Shown piece by piece: positions 17,609-27,128 of a stretch of 64,000 nucleotides of DNA (positions are counted from its first letter, which is position 1; each line of letters starts with the position of its first letter). The notes beneath the pieces were generated by a model. The model was given only the letters and a program-made list of their open reading frames with translations, made no database searches and was not told the origin of the DNA. A program made the translations under genes and the position numbers. Origin of the DNA: Gracilimonas sp965227785 (lineage in GTDB: Bacteria > Bacteroidota > Rhodothermia > Balneolales > Balneolaceae); NCBI RefSeq assembly GCF_965227785.1, contig NZ_OZ245785.1:620001-684000 (forward strand), in the 5' to 3' direction.

Positions 17609-17983
17609 TTAGTCTTCGGTGGGTGAGTCAGGATCTTCTTCAGGTATATCAACCTTCTTCAGTAATTGCTCCATCTTGTTGACATACTCAGCAGTATCGT
17701 CTTCATAAAAGTGGAGTTCCGGTATTTTCCGAACCTGATTTTTAATTTTGGAAGCCAGATCATAACGGATTTGATCAATATGTTCATCAATAAATTCATA
17801 GACCGGCTTGTCATCGCGGCCGGGTGAGAACACACTTAAATAGACCTTAGCTATGGAGAGGTCATCGGTCATAACCACATTGGTTACAGTTACAAATGTT
17901 CCACTTGGCTGATATGATCGTTGTATGATTTGGCCGAGGTCACGCTTAATAACCGCTGCCAATCGCTTTGGTCTGAAACCCAT
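17609..17983 (-). CDS. rbfA: Ribosome-binding factor A
   Basis: 30S maturation and cold-adaptation factor with a type II KH fold, 124 residues. Visible features are RLAAVIKRDLGQIIQRSY at the N-terminus, VVMTDDLSIAKVYLSVF, and IKNQVRKIPELHFYEDDTAEY, a classical RbfA ending. It lies 47 bases after infB and 3 bases before truB. Confidence 0.96.
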   Translation of the reverse strand: MGFRPKRLAAVIKRDLGQIIQRSYQPSGTFVTVTNVVMTDDLSIAKVYLSVFSPGRDDKPVYEFIDEHIDQIRYDLASKIKNQVRKIPELHFYEDDTAEYVNKMEQLLKKVDIPEEDPDSPTED

Positions 17984-18030
17984 AATCAGGTAAGTATAAA
18001 AATTAGACTTCTAATTCCGTCAGATATGGA

Positions 18031-20814
18031 TTATCCGGCAGAATCTTCAAGAGTACGCTTCTGCTCAGTAATCTTGTAACTCTCAATCTGATCGCCAACC
18101 TTGATGTCGTTGTAGCCCTGGATACTGATACCACACTCGTATCCGGAAGTAACTTCTTTCACATCATCTTTGAAACGCTTGAGAGCATCGATTTCACCAT
18201 CATAAATAACGACGCCGTCACGAACAAGTCGGATTGGATTATTTCGTTCAATCTTGCCTTCTGTTACATAACAACCGGCAATAGTACCAACTTTGGAAAC
18301 TTTAAAGGTTTCCCGAACATCAACAACACCCATCATCTGCTCTTTCAGCTCTGGTGATAACAGTCCCTCAAGGGCATCGCGTACTTCATCAACCGCATCG
18401 TAGATAACGCTGAACAGTCGGATGTCAATCTCCTCAGATTCAGCCAGCTTACGTGCATTTGAAGTAGGTCGTACCTGGAAACCGATAATGATAGCATCAG
18501 AAGCTGAAGCCAGAAGTACATCAGATTCAGAAATCGCTCCTGCTCCGGTGTGAATGATGTTCACAGCTACTTCATCGGTACTCAATTTCTGGAGTGAACC
18601 TGAAAGCGCCTCAATAGAACCATCCACATCGGCTTTGATGATGATGTTAAGCTCAGAAACCTCACCAAGAGCAAGTCGGCGTGAAATATCATCAAGCGTC
18701 ATATGCTTGGTTGTTCTCATGGCTTGCTCGCGGCGGATTTGCATTCGCTCGTTAGCTACTTCTTTAGCCAGTTTTTCATCTTCAGCCGCAATCAGTTTAT
18801 CTCCGGCCTGTGGCATTTCATCAAAGCCCATAAGCTGTACCGGCGTTGATGGTCCGGCTTCCTTCACACGCTGTCCACGGTCATTTTCCATGGCTCGTAC
18901 ACGCCCGAAGCAAGGACCGGCAACAAATGGATCTCCTACTTTCAGCGTACCACCCTGAACCAGGATATTGGATACAATACCTTTTCCTTTATCCAATCGG
19001 GCTTCGAGTACAACACCATCAGCTCGTCGATTAGGATTCGCTTTCAGTTCAAGCAGTTCGGCTTCAATAAGTACTTTTTCGAGCAGGTCTTCTATTCCCT
19101 GTCCGGTATGAGCCGAAACTTCAGCATACTGAACTTTACCGCCGTATTCCTCAACGATGACGTCGTGCTCAGAAAGCTGGGTTTTAATTTTATCGGGGTT
19201 GACATCCTCTTTATCAATCTTATTAATAGCGACAACTATAGGTACACCCGCTGCCTTGGCGTGATTAATCGCCTCAATGGTCTGAGGCATCACAGAATCA
19301 TCGGCTGCAACTACAAGAATTACAATATCTGTAGCTTGTGCACCACGAGAACGCATAGCGGTAAAAGCCTCGTGACCCGGGGTATCCAGGAATGTTATTT
19401 CATTATCATCATGCACTACCTGATAAGCACCAACGTGCTGGGTAATACCTCCGGCCTCACCGGCTGCAACTTTCTCTTCACGGATATAATCAAGCAATGA
19501 TGTTTTACCGTGGTCAACGTGACCCATTACCGTAATAATAGGAGCACGAGGCTGAAGGTCTTCTTCTTCATCTTCCGGAATGGTAAGATCTTCATCCATT
19601 TCTTCAGCTTCGATGAACTTCACTTCCTTACCATATTCTTCGGCAACCAATTCGATGGTCCCGGCATCCAGTCGCTGATTGATGGTGATCATCAATCCAA
19701 TGGACATACAAACCGAAATAATATCGTTAACACCTACACCAAGCAGTTCAGCCAGTTCGTTTGCGGTGATGAACTCGGTGGTCTCGATAATATCTGACTC
19801 GAGCTCTTCGAGTTCCGCCTGCTTTTGCAGTTCCTCCTCGCGTTCTTCTTTTCTTTCCCGGCGACGTTTCTGACGCTTGCTACCAACCGTTTTAGAAGAT
19901 TGCATCTTCTTCATGGTTTCGCGCATCATTTTATCTACATCGGTCTCGTCAATCTCGGTCTTTTTCTTTCTCTTCTTGCGAGACTTCTTAGATTTGTTGT
20001 CCGAATCAGATTTCGAGCTCGATGAATCGTCATCTTTTCGATCTTTACGACGTTTTCTTTTCTTACGAGGCTTACGTTCGGTGGTAAAAGATGCTTTACC
20101 TAATACCTTAGTTCCTTTCAGCTTGCCGGCAGAGCCACGGATAATGTCTTCTTCATCATCATCCTCGTCATCTTCTGATTTCTTGGATTCAGTATCCTCT
20201 TCCTCATCTTCTTCGTCTTCATCTGCCTTTTGGGCTTCGGCCTTTTTCTTCTCAGCCTTCTCAGCCTCTTCTTTTTCTTTCTTGGCTTTAGCCTCTTTCT
20301 CAGCTTTTTCTTTAGCTTCAGCTTCTTCCTTCTTTTTGGCCTCTGCTTCTTCTTTCTCTTTCTTAGCCTTGGCCTCTTCCTCAGCTTTTTTCTTAGACGC
20401 TTCTTCTTCTGCGGCCTTCTCATCGGCTTCGTCTTCTTCGTCGATAGGCTCTAAATCAAGCTCGTCACTATCATCATCTTGGGGCTCAAGGTCTTCAACA
20501 TCATCTTCCGGCTCCAGCCCTACTTCTTCTTCAATAGGTTCCAACACGTTATCCAGAGTAACGCTGTCGTTGCGTTGGTTCATCATCTGGCTTCGACGAC
20601 TCTCATATTCTTCACGGGCTTTTTCGTGATCTGCACTCTTAGCCCGGTCTTCGCCATACACCTCATCCAGCGCCTCATACATTTCCGGCGTTATTTTGAA
20701 GTTAGGACGATTGGCTACGTCAAAACCATCTTCACTTAACGTATCCACAATACTTTGTGTAGAAACGTTAAACTCTGATGCTACTTTAAATAATGGTTTG
20801 GGTCTTTTAGACAT
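18031..20814 (-). CDS. infB: Translation initiation factor IF-2
   Basis: GTPase that positions initiator tRNA on the 30S and promotes subunit joining. Length is 927 residues. The N-terminus has an IF2_N-like helix-turn (FKVASEFNVSTQSIVDTL). About 240 residues rich in Glu/Lys/Ala then basic residues (about 60-330) form the variable linker. A second IF2_N follows, then the GTPase with G1 GHVDHGKTS (about 427), G3 DTPGHEAF and G4 NKID. Domains II-IV follow with the C2 region near the end. The low-complexity linker produces long antisense open frames that are not genes. It is 57 bases downstream of nusA. Confidence 0.98.
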   Translation of the reverse strand: MSKRPKPLFKVASEFNVSTQSIVDTLSEDGFDVANRPNFKITPEMYEALDEVYGEDRAKSADHEKAREEYESRRSQMMNQRNDSVTLDNVLEPIEEEVGLEPEDDVEDLEPQDDDSDELDLEPIDEEDEADEKAAEEEASKKKAEEEAKAKKEKEEAEAKKKEEAEAKEKAEKEAKAKKEKEEAEKAEKKKAEAQKADEDEEDEEEDTESKKSEDDEDDDEEDIIRGSAGKLKGTKVLGKASFTTERKPRKKRKRRKDRKDDDSSSSKSDSDNKSKKSRKKRKKKTEIDETDVDKMMRETMKKMQSSKTVGSKRQKRRRERKEEREEELQKQAELEELESDIIETTEFITANELAELLGVGVNDIISVCMSIGLMITINQRLDAGTIELVAEEYGKEVKFIEAEEMDEDLTIPEDEEEDLQPRAPIITVMGHVDHGKTSLLDYIREEKVAAGEAGGITQHVGAYQVVHDDNEITFLDTPGHEAFTAMRSRGAQATDIVILVVAADDSVMPQTIEAINHAKAAGVPIVVAINKIDKEDVNPDKIKTQLSEHDVIVEEYGGKVQYAEVSAHTGQGIEDLLEKVLIEAELLELKANPNRRADGVVLEARLDKGKGIVSNILVQGGTLKVGDPFVAGPCFGRVRAMENDRGQRVKEAGPSTPVQLMGFDEMPQAGDKLIAAEDEKLAKEVANERMQIRREQAMRTTKHMTLDDISRRLALGEVSELNIIIKADVDGSIEALSGSLQKLSTDEVAVNIIHTGAGAISESDVLLASASDAIIIGFQVRPTSNARKLAESEEIDIRLFSVIYDAVDEVRDALEGLLSPELKEQMMGVVDVRETFKVSKVGTIAGCYVTEGKIERNNPIRLVRDGVVIYDGEIDALKRFKDDVKEVTSGYECGISIQGYNDIKVGDQIESYKITEQKRTLEDSAG

Positions 20815-20871
20815 ATAGAATATTTGAATGTGAGCTTGTTAAACTAAGAATTTTTAAATGGAATTGCCGAC

Positions 20872-22128
20872 TTAAGCCTCGTCTTCGAATTCGTAGGCAA
20901 TTACACTCATTATCTTCTCAGCAAGCTCGGAATCTATTTCTTCGTTCGTTCTGCTTACTAATTCGTCTGCATCTAACTCCAGTACTGCGCGTGCAGTGTC
21001 GCAGCCAATGTCATGAAGCATCTGGATTACTTCTGCTCCAAAATCAATTTCAAACTCATCGATATCAATGTCATCTTCAGCTTCCACTTCACGATATACA
21101 TCGATTTCAGCTTCAGCCAACTTGGAAGCAAGGCGTATATTAACTCCGCCCTTACCAATAGCTTTTGAAACTTCATCAGCCGGCACCAATACGTTGGCAT
21201 GCTTGGCTTCTTCATTCAGCTCAACCTTCAATACTTCAGCCGGCTGTAGAGCTCGTTTAATAAACTCAATTTTATCGGGGGTGAAGTTGATTACATCAAT
21301 ATTCTCGTTCTGCAATTCACGTACAATAGCATGAATTCGAATCCCCTTCATTCCTACACAGGCGCCAACCGGGTCTACGCGTTCGTCGTGAGAGAGAACG
21401 GCCACTTTGGAGCGATCACCCGGAGCACGTGCAATTCGAACCAATTCAATAATGCCGTCAAATACTTCCGGAATTTCGTTCTCAAATAATCTCTCCAAAA
21501 ACAGCTCTGAAGTCCTTGATATAATAACCGTCGGATTACCATTACGCATATGAACTCCAGTTACAACTGCGCGGATGGTGTCGCCTTTACGATATCGATC
21601 TTTGTAAATCTGTTCACTTTTCGGAAGCAGCAGCTCAACCCCGTTGTGATTAACGAGAATGTCTTTGTTGTGACGAACCTGATATACATCCCCAAGAATG
21701 ATTTCCCCTACACGATCGGTGTAGTCTTCATAGATGTTATCCTTCTCGATCTCGCGGATACGCTGCGCAAGCTGCTGGCGGGCCATGGTTACTGCTCTTC
21801 TTCCAAAATCAGTAATCTGAATTTCCTGGGCTAGCTCGTCATATAATTCAATATCCGGATCTACTTTCTGGGCATTCTCCAGAGTTATTTCAGCTACTTC
21901 ATCAGTTAGCTCATCAGCAGGAACTACTTCCTGTACATGTAGTATCTGAATCTCTCCCCGGTCAGCATTAAGGATTACCTCAAATGCATCATCCGACTCA
22001 TATTTTTTTCGAATCATAGTGCGGAAAACATCTTCCAAAATGGAAAGAAGCATATCACGCTCAATGCCTTTCTCGTGTGCAATTTCGGCAAACGAGGAGA
22101 TAATCTGTTTTGATAATTCGTTCTGCAT
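20872..22128 (-). CDS. nusA: Transcription termination/antitermination factor NusA
   Basis: RNA polymerase-binding factor for pausing, termination and antitermination. The N-terminal domain includes LLSILEDVFRTMIRKKY. An S1 domain covers about 135-200 (GEIILGDVYQVRHNKDILV), followed by two KH domains (ACVGMKGIRIHAIVREL; KAIGKGGVNIRLASKLAEAEI). A short helical tail ends the protein, without the two acidic repeats of E. coli NusA. Length is 418 residues, the usual short bacterial form. It is 12 bases downstream of rimP. Confidence 0.97.
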   Translation of the reverse strand: MQNELSKQIISSFAEIAHEKGIERDMLLSILEDVFRTMIRKKYESDDAFEVILNADRGEIQILHVQEVVPADELTDEVAEITLENAQKVDPDIELYDELAQEIQITDFGRRAVTMARQQLAQRIREIEKDNIYEDYTDRVGEIILGDVYQVRHNKDILVNHNGVELLLPKSEQIYKDRYRKGDTIRAVVTGVHMRNGNPTVIISRTSELFLERLFENEIPEVFDGIIELVRIARAPGDRSKVAVLSHDERVDPVGACVGMKGIRIHAIVRELQNENIDVINFTPDKIEFIKRALQPAEVLKVELNEEAKHANVLVPADEVSKAIGKGGVNIRLASKLAEAEIDVYREVEAEDDIDIDEFEIDFGAEVIQMLHDIGCDTARAVLELDADELVSRTNEEIDSELAEKIMSVIAYEFEDEA

Positions 22129-22140
22129 CAGTATAGCTTA

Positions 22141-22605
22141 TTAAATTACGGGGATTATTTTGGTTTCAACGATGTTGTCGAACGGGATCTGAGTTTCCAC
22201 TTCCTCTTCGTCCGTTATAGCCACCACTTTGTCTTCAATGCCGGTGATTACACCTTCAATTTTCTTATACTCACCGTCTGTATTTTTAAATTTGATAGCA
22301 GCCACCCGGCCCTCATTCTTTTTGTATTGCCTCAGGTCGCTCAGCGGACGGCTTAATCCCGGAGAAGAAACATTCAGCCGGTATTTTTTATCAAAAAGCT
22401 CATGAGCCTCAATCAAAAATCCAAGTTCGCGGCTAATTTCAGAGCAATCATCTATATTTACTCCGCCCTCTTCGGTGTCCAAAAGTACCCACACTTCAGT
22501 TTGCCCGGAATGTGTTTTCAACTCCACATCCACCACAAACAAATCGTGCTCTTGGGCAAGAGGATCCGCTAAGTCTTTAATATTTTGAGTGATATCTATT
22601 TGCAT
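22141..22605 (-). CDS. rimP: Ribosome maturation factor RimP
   Basis: 30S assembly factor, first gene of the operon. Features include DLADPLAQEHDLFVVDVELK, the acidic VNIDDCSEISRELGFLIEA, and LNVSSPGLSRPLSDLRQYKK, the classic RimP motif. The start is the ATG at 22605 (MQIDITQN); the TTG seven codons upstream is less likely. Length is about 154 residues. Confidence 0.95.
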   Translation of the reverse strand: MQIDITQNIKDLADPLAQEHDLFVVDVELKTHSGQTEVWVLLDTEEGGVNIDDCSEISRELGFLIEAHELFDKKYRLNVSSPGLSRPLSDLRQYKKNEGRVAAIKFKNTDGEYKKIEGVITGIEDKVVAITDEEEVETQIPFDNIVETKIIPVI

Positions 22606-22661
22606 TTCTATCAAATTCTGAAACAAAAAAAAGCGAGTGCCTTGCGACGCTCACTGCTTTA

Positions 22662-22692
22662 CAAAGGTAGCTCTATTTCGTCTAAATTTCAA
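22662..22692 (-). promoter_or_regulatory. rimP: Bacteroidota-type promoter for rimP-nusA-infB operon
   Basis: On the minus strand TTG (22692-22690), a 20-base spacer, then TACCTTTG (22669-22662), a perfect TAnnTTTG. The predicted leader to the rimP ATG is about 50 bases. Confidence 0.7.
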
Positions 22693-22808
22693 TGAAACAA
22701 ACCGATTGAAGATAGATTCATTTTTGATTCAAAGTTTTTGGAGTTAATTTCCTGACTGCCTTAAAAGCTGACATATATCAAGTTTATCCTCTAACCCTTT
22801 TCTTATTC

Positions 22809-23300
22809 ATGAAGTACTCCATAAACACTCTGTTTTTTTGCGCCTTATTTTGTTCACTTTTTATTCTTTCCTGCACCCAAAAAGATTCCAATAAAAAGAA
22901 TGAAACCACTAACCGGGGAAGGCAATTGGATTTAGTGGAAGAAGTTACTTTTCTCACCCCGGATGGAGAAGCGGTTTCTACCGTGATGGTGGCTCTGGCA
23001 GATGAACCGGAAGAACGAAATCAAGGACTGATGGATGTAAACGAAATGGAAGCTGATGCCGGCATGCTTTTTATTTTCCCTGATGAAGCGCCACGCAGTT
23101 TCTACATGGCTAACACCCCTCTACCGCTGGATATCATTTTTGTGAATGCAGACAGTACAATTGTGAGAATTCACCACAATACTACCCCCTTCAACAGTGA
23201 GCAGCTCCCTTCCGAAAAACCAGCCAAATTTGTAGTAGAAACCAATGGCGGGTACTGCGTTTCGAACGATATTCAGGAAGGAATGCGGATTCGCTTCTAA
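22809..23300 (+). CDS. DUF192 family lipoprotein
   Basis: A 163-residue exported lipoprotein with lipobox ILSC (Cys22). Residues about 55-163 match DUF192: ALADEPEERNQGLMDVNEM, then GMLFIFPDEAPRSFYMANTPLPLDIIFV, and the C-terminal FVVETNGGYCVSNDIQEGM. DUF192 proteins are small beta-rich domains of uncertain function, found in many environmental bacteria. It is divergent from rimP and ends 7 bases before the convergent small gene. Confidence 0.9.
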   Translation: MKYSINTLFFCALFCSLFILSCTQKDSNKKNETTNRGRQLDLVEEVTFLTPDGEAVSTVMVALADEPEERNQGLMDVNEMEADAGMLFIFPDEAPRSFYMANTPLPLDIIFVNADSTIVRIHHNTTPFNSEQLPSEKPAKFVVETNGGYCVSNDIQEGMRIRF

Positions 23301-23307
23301 AAAAGGT

Positions 23308-23601
23308 CTATTCTTTTTCGAACAAGCGCTCGTATCCGTGATAAGGGCGAAGAGGTATCAGCTCAAAGGAAATCAGGCCTTTTTGAACAAGTGGAAGCGT
23401 TGAGAGTTTTTCTTCAGCTTCCTCGGCATCTTTACATTCCAGGATAAGAACAGCTTCCGGTTTATCATCCCGAAAGTACATTTCCCGGATTACCCCTTCC
23501 TTATACAGCTCCCAACCCCGCCGTGCCTCATCCCTTAAATGCGGAACAAAATCCCGCTTTGAAAGTCCTTGCGATTCTTTTTGGATGGCGATGATTCTCA
23601 T
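23308..23601 (-). CDS. Muconolactone delta-isomerase-like small protein
   Basis: A 97-residue protein of the dimeric alpha/beta-barrel type. The pattern REMYFRDDKPEAVLILECKDAEEAEEKLSTLPLV followed by an aliphatic strand (ISFELIPLRPYHGYERL) resembles muconolactone isomerase-like and YCII-type domains. No other aromatic-degradation genes are nearby, so catechol catabolism is not implied. Probably a stand-alone small enzyme or binding protein of unknown substrate. Confidence 0.75.
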   Translation of the reverse strand: MRIIAIQKESQGLSKRDFVPHLRDEARRGWELYKEGVIREMYFRDDKPEAVLILECKDAEEAEEKLSTLPLVQKGLISFELIPLRPYHGYERLFEKE

Positions 23602-23728
23602 AATTAATTCTGGTTAAGAATGAATTTTGAAATACCTGATATAGGAAGAACGATATTCTAATTTACCAAACGCGACGCCGTGAACGACTCGCTTGCGTAC
23701 TGGAAAACATCGAGCTCTTTTTAACAAA

Positions 23729-23793
23729 TAACCCTTCCAGAGTTATGCCAGTTAGTTTGACTCGAGCATATGGATTTAACTCTGGAAGGGTTA
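23729..23793. repeat. REP-like palindromic element, copy 2
   Basis: Arms TAACCCTTCCAGAGTTA (23729-23745) and its exact reverse complement (23777-23793) are separated by 31 bases, the same 17/31/17 layout as the element at 12526-12594. The spacers differ. It lies in the 239-base gap 23602-23840 between two minus-strand genes; nothing else is seen in that gap. Confidence 0.6.
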
Positions 23794-23840
23794 AAAGGAA
23801 GTGGACGACGAGAGGTTCAGCCCTTAGCTAATAAAGACAT

Positions 23841-24866
23841 TTATTGCTCAACCGTTGCGTGCTCTTCCAGGAATTCCATCACGGTTTCTACATTCTTTTT
23901 TGACCCAATATAAATAGGTGTCTGCTCGTGAATGGCTTTAGGCTGAAGTTCCATAATCCGGGTTTGCCCATCCGTTGCCATACCACCGGCCTGCTCAATA
24001 ATAAAACTAAGGGGGTTACATTCATACATCAGCCGTAATTTACCGTCGGGATACCTTTTACTGTGAGGATAGATAAAAATACCTCCTTTTATCAACGTAC
24101 GATGAATATCAGCCACCATGGAGCCTATATATCGGGCCGAATATGGACGGTTGGTTTCCGGATCTTCCGCCTGACAGTACTTAATATATCTTTTGAGACC
24201 TTCATCCCAGGAGTTATAGCTTCCCTCATTGATACTGTAAATGGCTCCATGCTCCGGCATTTTTATACCACGATCACTCAAAATAAACTCACCAATGCTT
24301 GGATCTAAGGTGAAAATCGACACTCCAAGTCCTGTTGTATAAGCCAGAATGGTACTTGAGCCATACAACACATAACCGGCCGCAACCTGACGTACGCCAG
24401 CCTGCAATGCATCTTCTTCCCGAACAGCAGGATCAAATCGAGGCTCCCGCATATATACTGAAAAAATACTCCCTATCGATACATTTACATCAATGTTGGA
24501 AGAGCCATCAAGCGGATCAAGATATACAATATACTTTCCGCCTTTACTGCCCAGTTTTACAACACCATCATTTTCCTCGGAAATTACCATACAGGTAATC
24601 AGAGAACGATCCAGGGCGGAAATAAGCTGTTGGTCAGCAAAAAGATCCAGCTTTTTAACGGATTCCCCATGTACGTTGGTGGAGCCATCGTAGCCAAGGA
24701 TGTTTGTAATCCCGGCTTTATTTACTTCCCGGGAAATAATCTTCGCGGCCAGGCCAATATCCCTTAATAATTGTGAAAGTTCCCCTGTTGCCCCCGGAAA
24801 TCTGTTCTGAGATTGAATAATGTATTCTTCTAAGGTTACCAGTCTCGATTCTTTTGTACTTACCAT
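23841..24866 (-). CDS. fbp: Fructose-1,6-bisphosphatase, class I
   Basis: Gluconeogenic enzyme hydrolysing fructose 1,6-bisphosphate to fructose 6-phosphate. Visible motifs are KLDLFADQQLI, VISEENDG, the metal-binding YLDPLDGSSNIDVNVSIGS, and the substrate site RYIGSMVADIHRTLIKGGIF followed by KLRLMYECNPLSFIIEQAGG. Length is 341 residues, normal. It is 76 bases downstream of coaE on the same strand and could be the last gene of that operon. Confidence 0.97.
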   Translation of the reverse strand: MVSTKESRLVTLEEYIIQSQNRFPGATGELSQLLRDIGLAAKIISREVNKAGITNILGYDGSTNVHGESVKKLDLFADQQLISALDRSLITCMVISEENDGVVKLGSKGGKYIVYLDPLDGSSNIDVNVSIGSIFSVYMREPRFDPAVREEDALQAGVRQVAAGYVLYGSSTILAYTTGLGVSIFTLDPSIGEFILSDRGIKMPEHGAIYSINEGSYNSWDEGLKRYIKYCQAEDPETNRPYSARYIGSMVADIHRTLIKGGIFIYPHSKRYPDGKLRLMYECNPLSFIIEQAGGMATDGQTRIMELQPKAIHEQTPIYIGSKKNVETVMEFLEEHATVEQ

Positions 24867-24942
24867 ATTTCTTTTCTTTTTGGAAGCGCTTTTTTAAAAG
24901 ATAAGAATGTTTATGAGAGAAAATCTCCCGTTTTTTAAAATT

Positions 24943-25542
24943 CTAATCAGCAACCATTCTAATCTCTTTTAAAATCTGAGCTGCTTTCTCCCTCAACTCA
25001 TCTTTTGAACCATTATTGACAACTACATAGTCAGCAAGGTGAGCAAGCGATTCAAAATCAGGTTGTTGAGCCATACGGTCTCTGATCTCTTGCCCTGTCG
25101 CATCATCGCGCTCTGAAGTCCGTTCAATTCTTTCCTGCTCATCAGCCGTCACAATAATTACATAATCCAGATCTTCCGGCCTGCCATTAGATAGAAGTAT
25201 AGCCGCTTCTTTAGCAAATACCTTCACCCCATCCTGCTCTTTTATCTGTGCCAACTCATCCGCCCTTTTCCATAAAACAGGGTGAACCAAATTATTCAAT
25301 TCTTTTACTCTTCCTTTTTGAAAGGCCTCCCGGGCAAGAAAAGATCTGTTAAGGTTTCCGTCAGCGTCATACGACTCCTCCCCGAACACTTGTTTAATTT
25401 TTTTCTGAAGTTCCTCATCCTCCTGCATCAGCTGTTTGGCAAAATCATCTGCATACAATACGACAGCCCCAAGCTTTTCCCATTCTTTGCAAAAAGTAGT
25501 TTTTCCTGATCCTATGCCTCCGGTTATGCCTGCTTTAATCAT
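24943..25542 (-). CDS. coaE: Dephospho-CoA kinase
   Basis: Last step of coenzyme A synthesis: phosphorylates the 3'-hydroxyl of dephospho-CoA. P-loop GGIGSGKTTF at residues 8-17, then VVLYADDFAKQLM, FLAREAFQ, LNNLVHPVLW and the lid segment RTSERDDATGQEIRDRMAQQ. Length is 199 residues, typical. It begins 2 bases after nadB ends. Confidence 0.95.
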   Translation of the reverse strand: MIKAGITGGIGSGKTTFCKEWEKLGAVVLYADDFAKQLMQEDEELQKKIKQVFGEESYDADGNLNRSFLAREAFQKGRVKELNNLVHPVLWKRADELAQIKEQDGVKVFAKEAAILLSNGRPEDLDYVIIVTADEQERIERTSERDDATGQEIRDRMAQQPDFESLAHLADYVVVNNGSKDELREKAAQILKEIRMVAD

Positions 25543-25544
25543 AG

Positions 25545-27128
25545 TTAAATCACCGTTATTGTTTTCTGTTCGGAGGTTTCCGGGTAGTCGGTTGTGTAGT
25601 GCAGTCCACGGCTCTCTTTCCGTTGCATCGCCGACCTAACAATCAGGTATCCCACACAAACCAGGTTTCTGAGCTCACATAAAGGAACGCTAACTTTGGT
25701 TCGGTGATAGAAATCTTCTGTTTCCTTGTAAAGTAATTCAGTTCTTCGAGCCGCTCTTTCAAGTCGCAAATCACTGCGAACGATTCCCACGTAATTCCAC
25801 ATCACCTGGCGCAATTCCTGCCGGTTGTGAGAAACCAAGACCCATTCTTCGGTATTCGCTGTCCCGCTTTCATCCCACTCGGGTATCTGATTGTTGAAAT
25901 CCAATTCTTTAAAAAAATGAAGTGATCTCTTGAAGGCCTGATCAGCAAATACAATCGACTCCAAAAGGCTGTTTGATGCCAGTCGATTAGCCCCATGCAG
26001 TCCTGTGCAGGCTGTCTCACCGCAAGCAAAAAGCCTTTCTATAGTTGTTTGTCCGTCAAGATCTGTTGCAACGCCTCCACAGGTATAATGAGTGGCTGGA
26101 ACTACAGGAATCTGTTCCTTTGTGATGTCTATACCATATTTCAGGCAAGTGTCATAAATAGTGGGGAATTCTTCTTTGAGGGTTTCTGAATCCAGATGGG
26201 TTACATCCAAAAAAACATGAGCATCCCCTCTTTTCTTAAGCTGATCATCAATAGCACGGGCTACAATATCTCGGGGAGCTAATTCTTTTCGGTCATCATA
26301 CTTCTCCATAAACGGCTCACCGGCTGAATTCCTCAAAATTCCCCCAAAACCACGAACAGCTTCAGATATTAGAAACGAACCTGCCTCGGGAATGGCTAAA
26401 CTGGTTGGATGAAATTGAACAAACTCCATGTTCTCAATCCGGGCTTTTGCACGATAAGCCATGGCAATACCATCTCCGGTTGCTACCGGTGGATTAGTAG
26501 TATGAAGATAAACTTCACCGGCACCTCCTGAAGCCAGAATAGTCACTTTGGCGAGCATCTTTTTTACAAGGTCCTGTTTTTCATCCAGCACGTAAGCCCC
26601 AAAACAGTGGATTTTATCCAACGATTTCACTTTCTGCCCCAGATGATGCTCTGTTAAGAGCTCCATCGCAAAATGATGCTCAAAAATCTCAATATTCGGA
26701 TGATTCCGGGCTTGATTTACCATAACTGATGCGATCTCGAAACCGGTGGCGTCAGCAGCATGGACAATGCGATTTTCGGAGTGACCTCCTTCCCTGCCCA
26801 AATCAAGCTTACCGTTCTTATGTGTGAATTGAACCCCGTAATCAATCAGCTCCTGTATAAGCCTCGGGCCTTCTTTAACCACCAATTCAACTGCATCCCG
26901 GTTACATAATCCTGCCCCGGCTTTCAGTGTATCAGAGATATGCTTTTCAAACGAATCGTGTTTGTTGAGGACTCCGGCAATGCCACCCTGAGCATAGGCC
27001 GTGTTAGCCTCCATCATCTCTTTTTTAGTGATGATGGCTACGGTTCCGTATTCAGCAGCTTTCAATGCAAAGCTAAGCCCCGCTATTCCACTGCCAATCA
27101 CCAGAAAATCGTAGCTATACTTCGGCAT
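25545..27128 (-). CDS. nadB: L-aspartate oxidase
   Basis: FAD enzyme oxidising L-aspartate to iminoaspartate, the first step of de novo NAD synthesis. The FAD-binding fold is VIGSGIAGLSFALKAAEYG. The substrate region reads NTAYAQGGIAGVL and the active site HPTSLAIPEAGSFLISEAVRG, with THYTCGGVATDLDGQTT and ACGETACTGLHGANRLASNSLLE further on. Length is 527 residues, normal. No nadA or nadC is in the window. The start overlaps the end of prfB by 14 bases. Confidence 0.96.
   Translation of the reverse strand: MPKYSYDFLVIGSGIAGLSFALKAAEYGTVAIITKKEMMEANTAYAQGGIAGVLNKHDSFEKHISDTLKAGAGLCNRDAVELVVKEGPRLIQELIDYGVQFTHKNGKLDLGREGGHSENRIVHAADATGFEIASVMVNQARNHPNIEIFEHHFAMELLTEHHLGQKVKSLDKIHCFGAYVLDEKQDLVKKMLAKVTILASGGAGEVYLHTTNPPVATGDGIAMAYRAKARIENMEFVQFHPTSLAIPEAGSFLISEAVRGFGGILRNSAGEPFMEKYDDRKELAPRDIVARAIDDQLKKRGDAHVFLDVTHLDSETLKEEFPTIYDTCLKYGIDITKEQIPVVPATHYTCGGVATDLDGQTTIERLFACGETACTGLHGANRLASNSLLESIVFADQAFKRSLHFFKELDFNNQIPEWDESGTANTEEWVLVSHNRQELRQVMWNYVGIVRSDLRLERAARRTELLYKETEDFYHRTKVSVPLCELRNLVCVGYLIVRSAMQRKESRGLHYTTDYPETSEQKTITVI

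Noticed and set aside
19877..20629. A Ser-rich 250-codon plus-strand frame and a Lys/Arg-rich frame at 20118-20423
   Set aside because: Both are by-products of the Glu/Lys codon runs in the infB linker.
22621..22660. Hairpin or attenuator in the rimP leader
   Set aside because: The apparent stem pairs poorly on the minus-strand transcript; only four consecutive base pairs are convincing.
23729..23793. Possible integron attC site
   Set aside because: The arms do not show the GTTRRRY/RYYYAAC core pair, and no integrase is present; the second copy with equal geometry favours a REP-like element.
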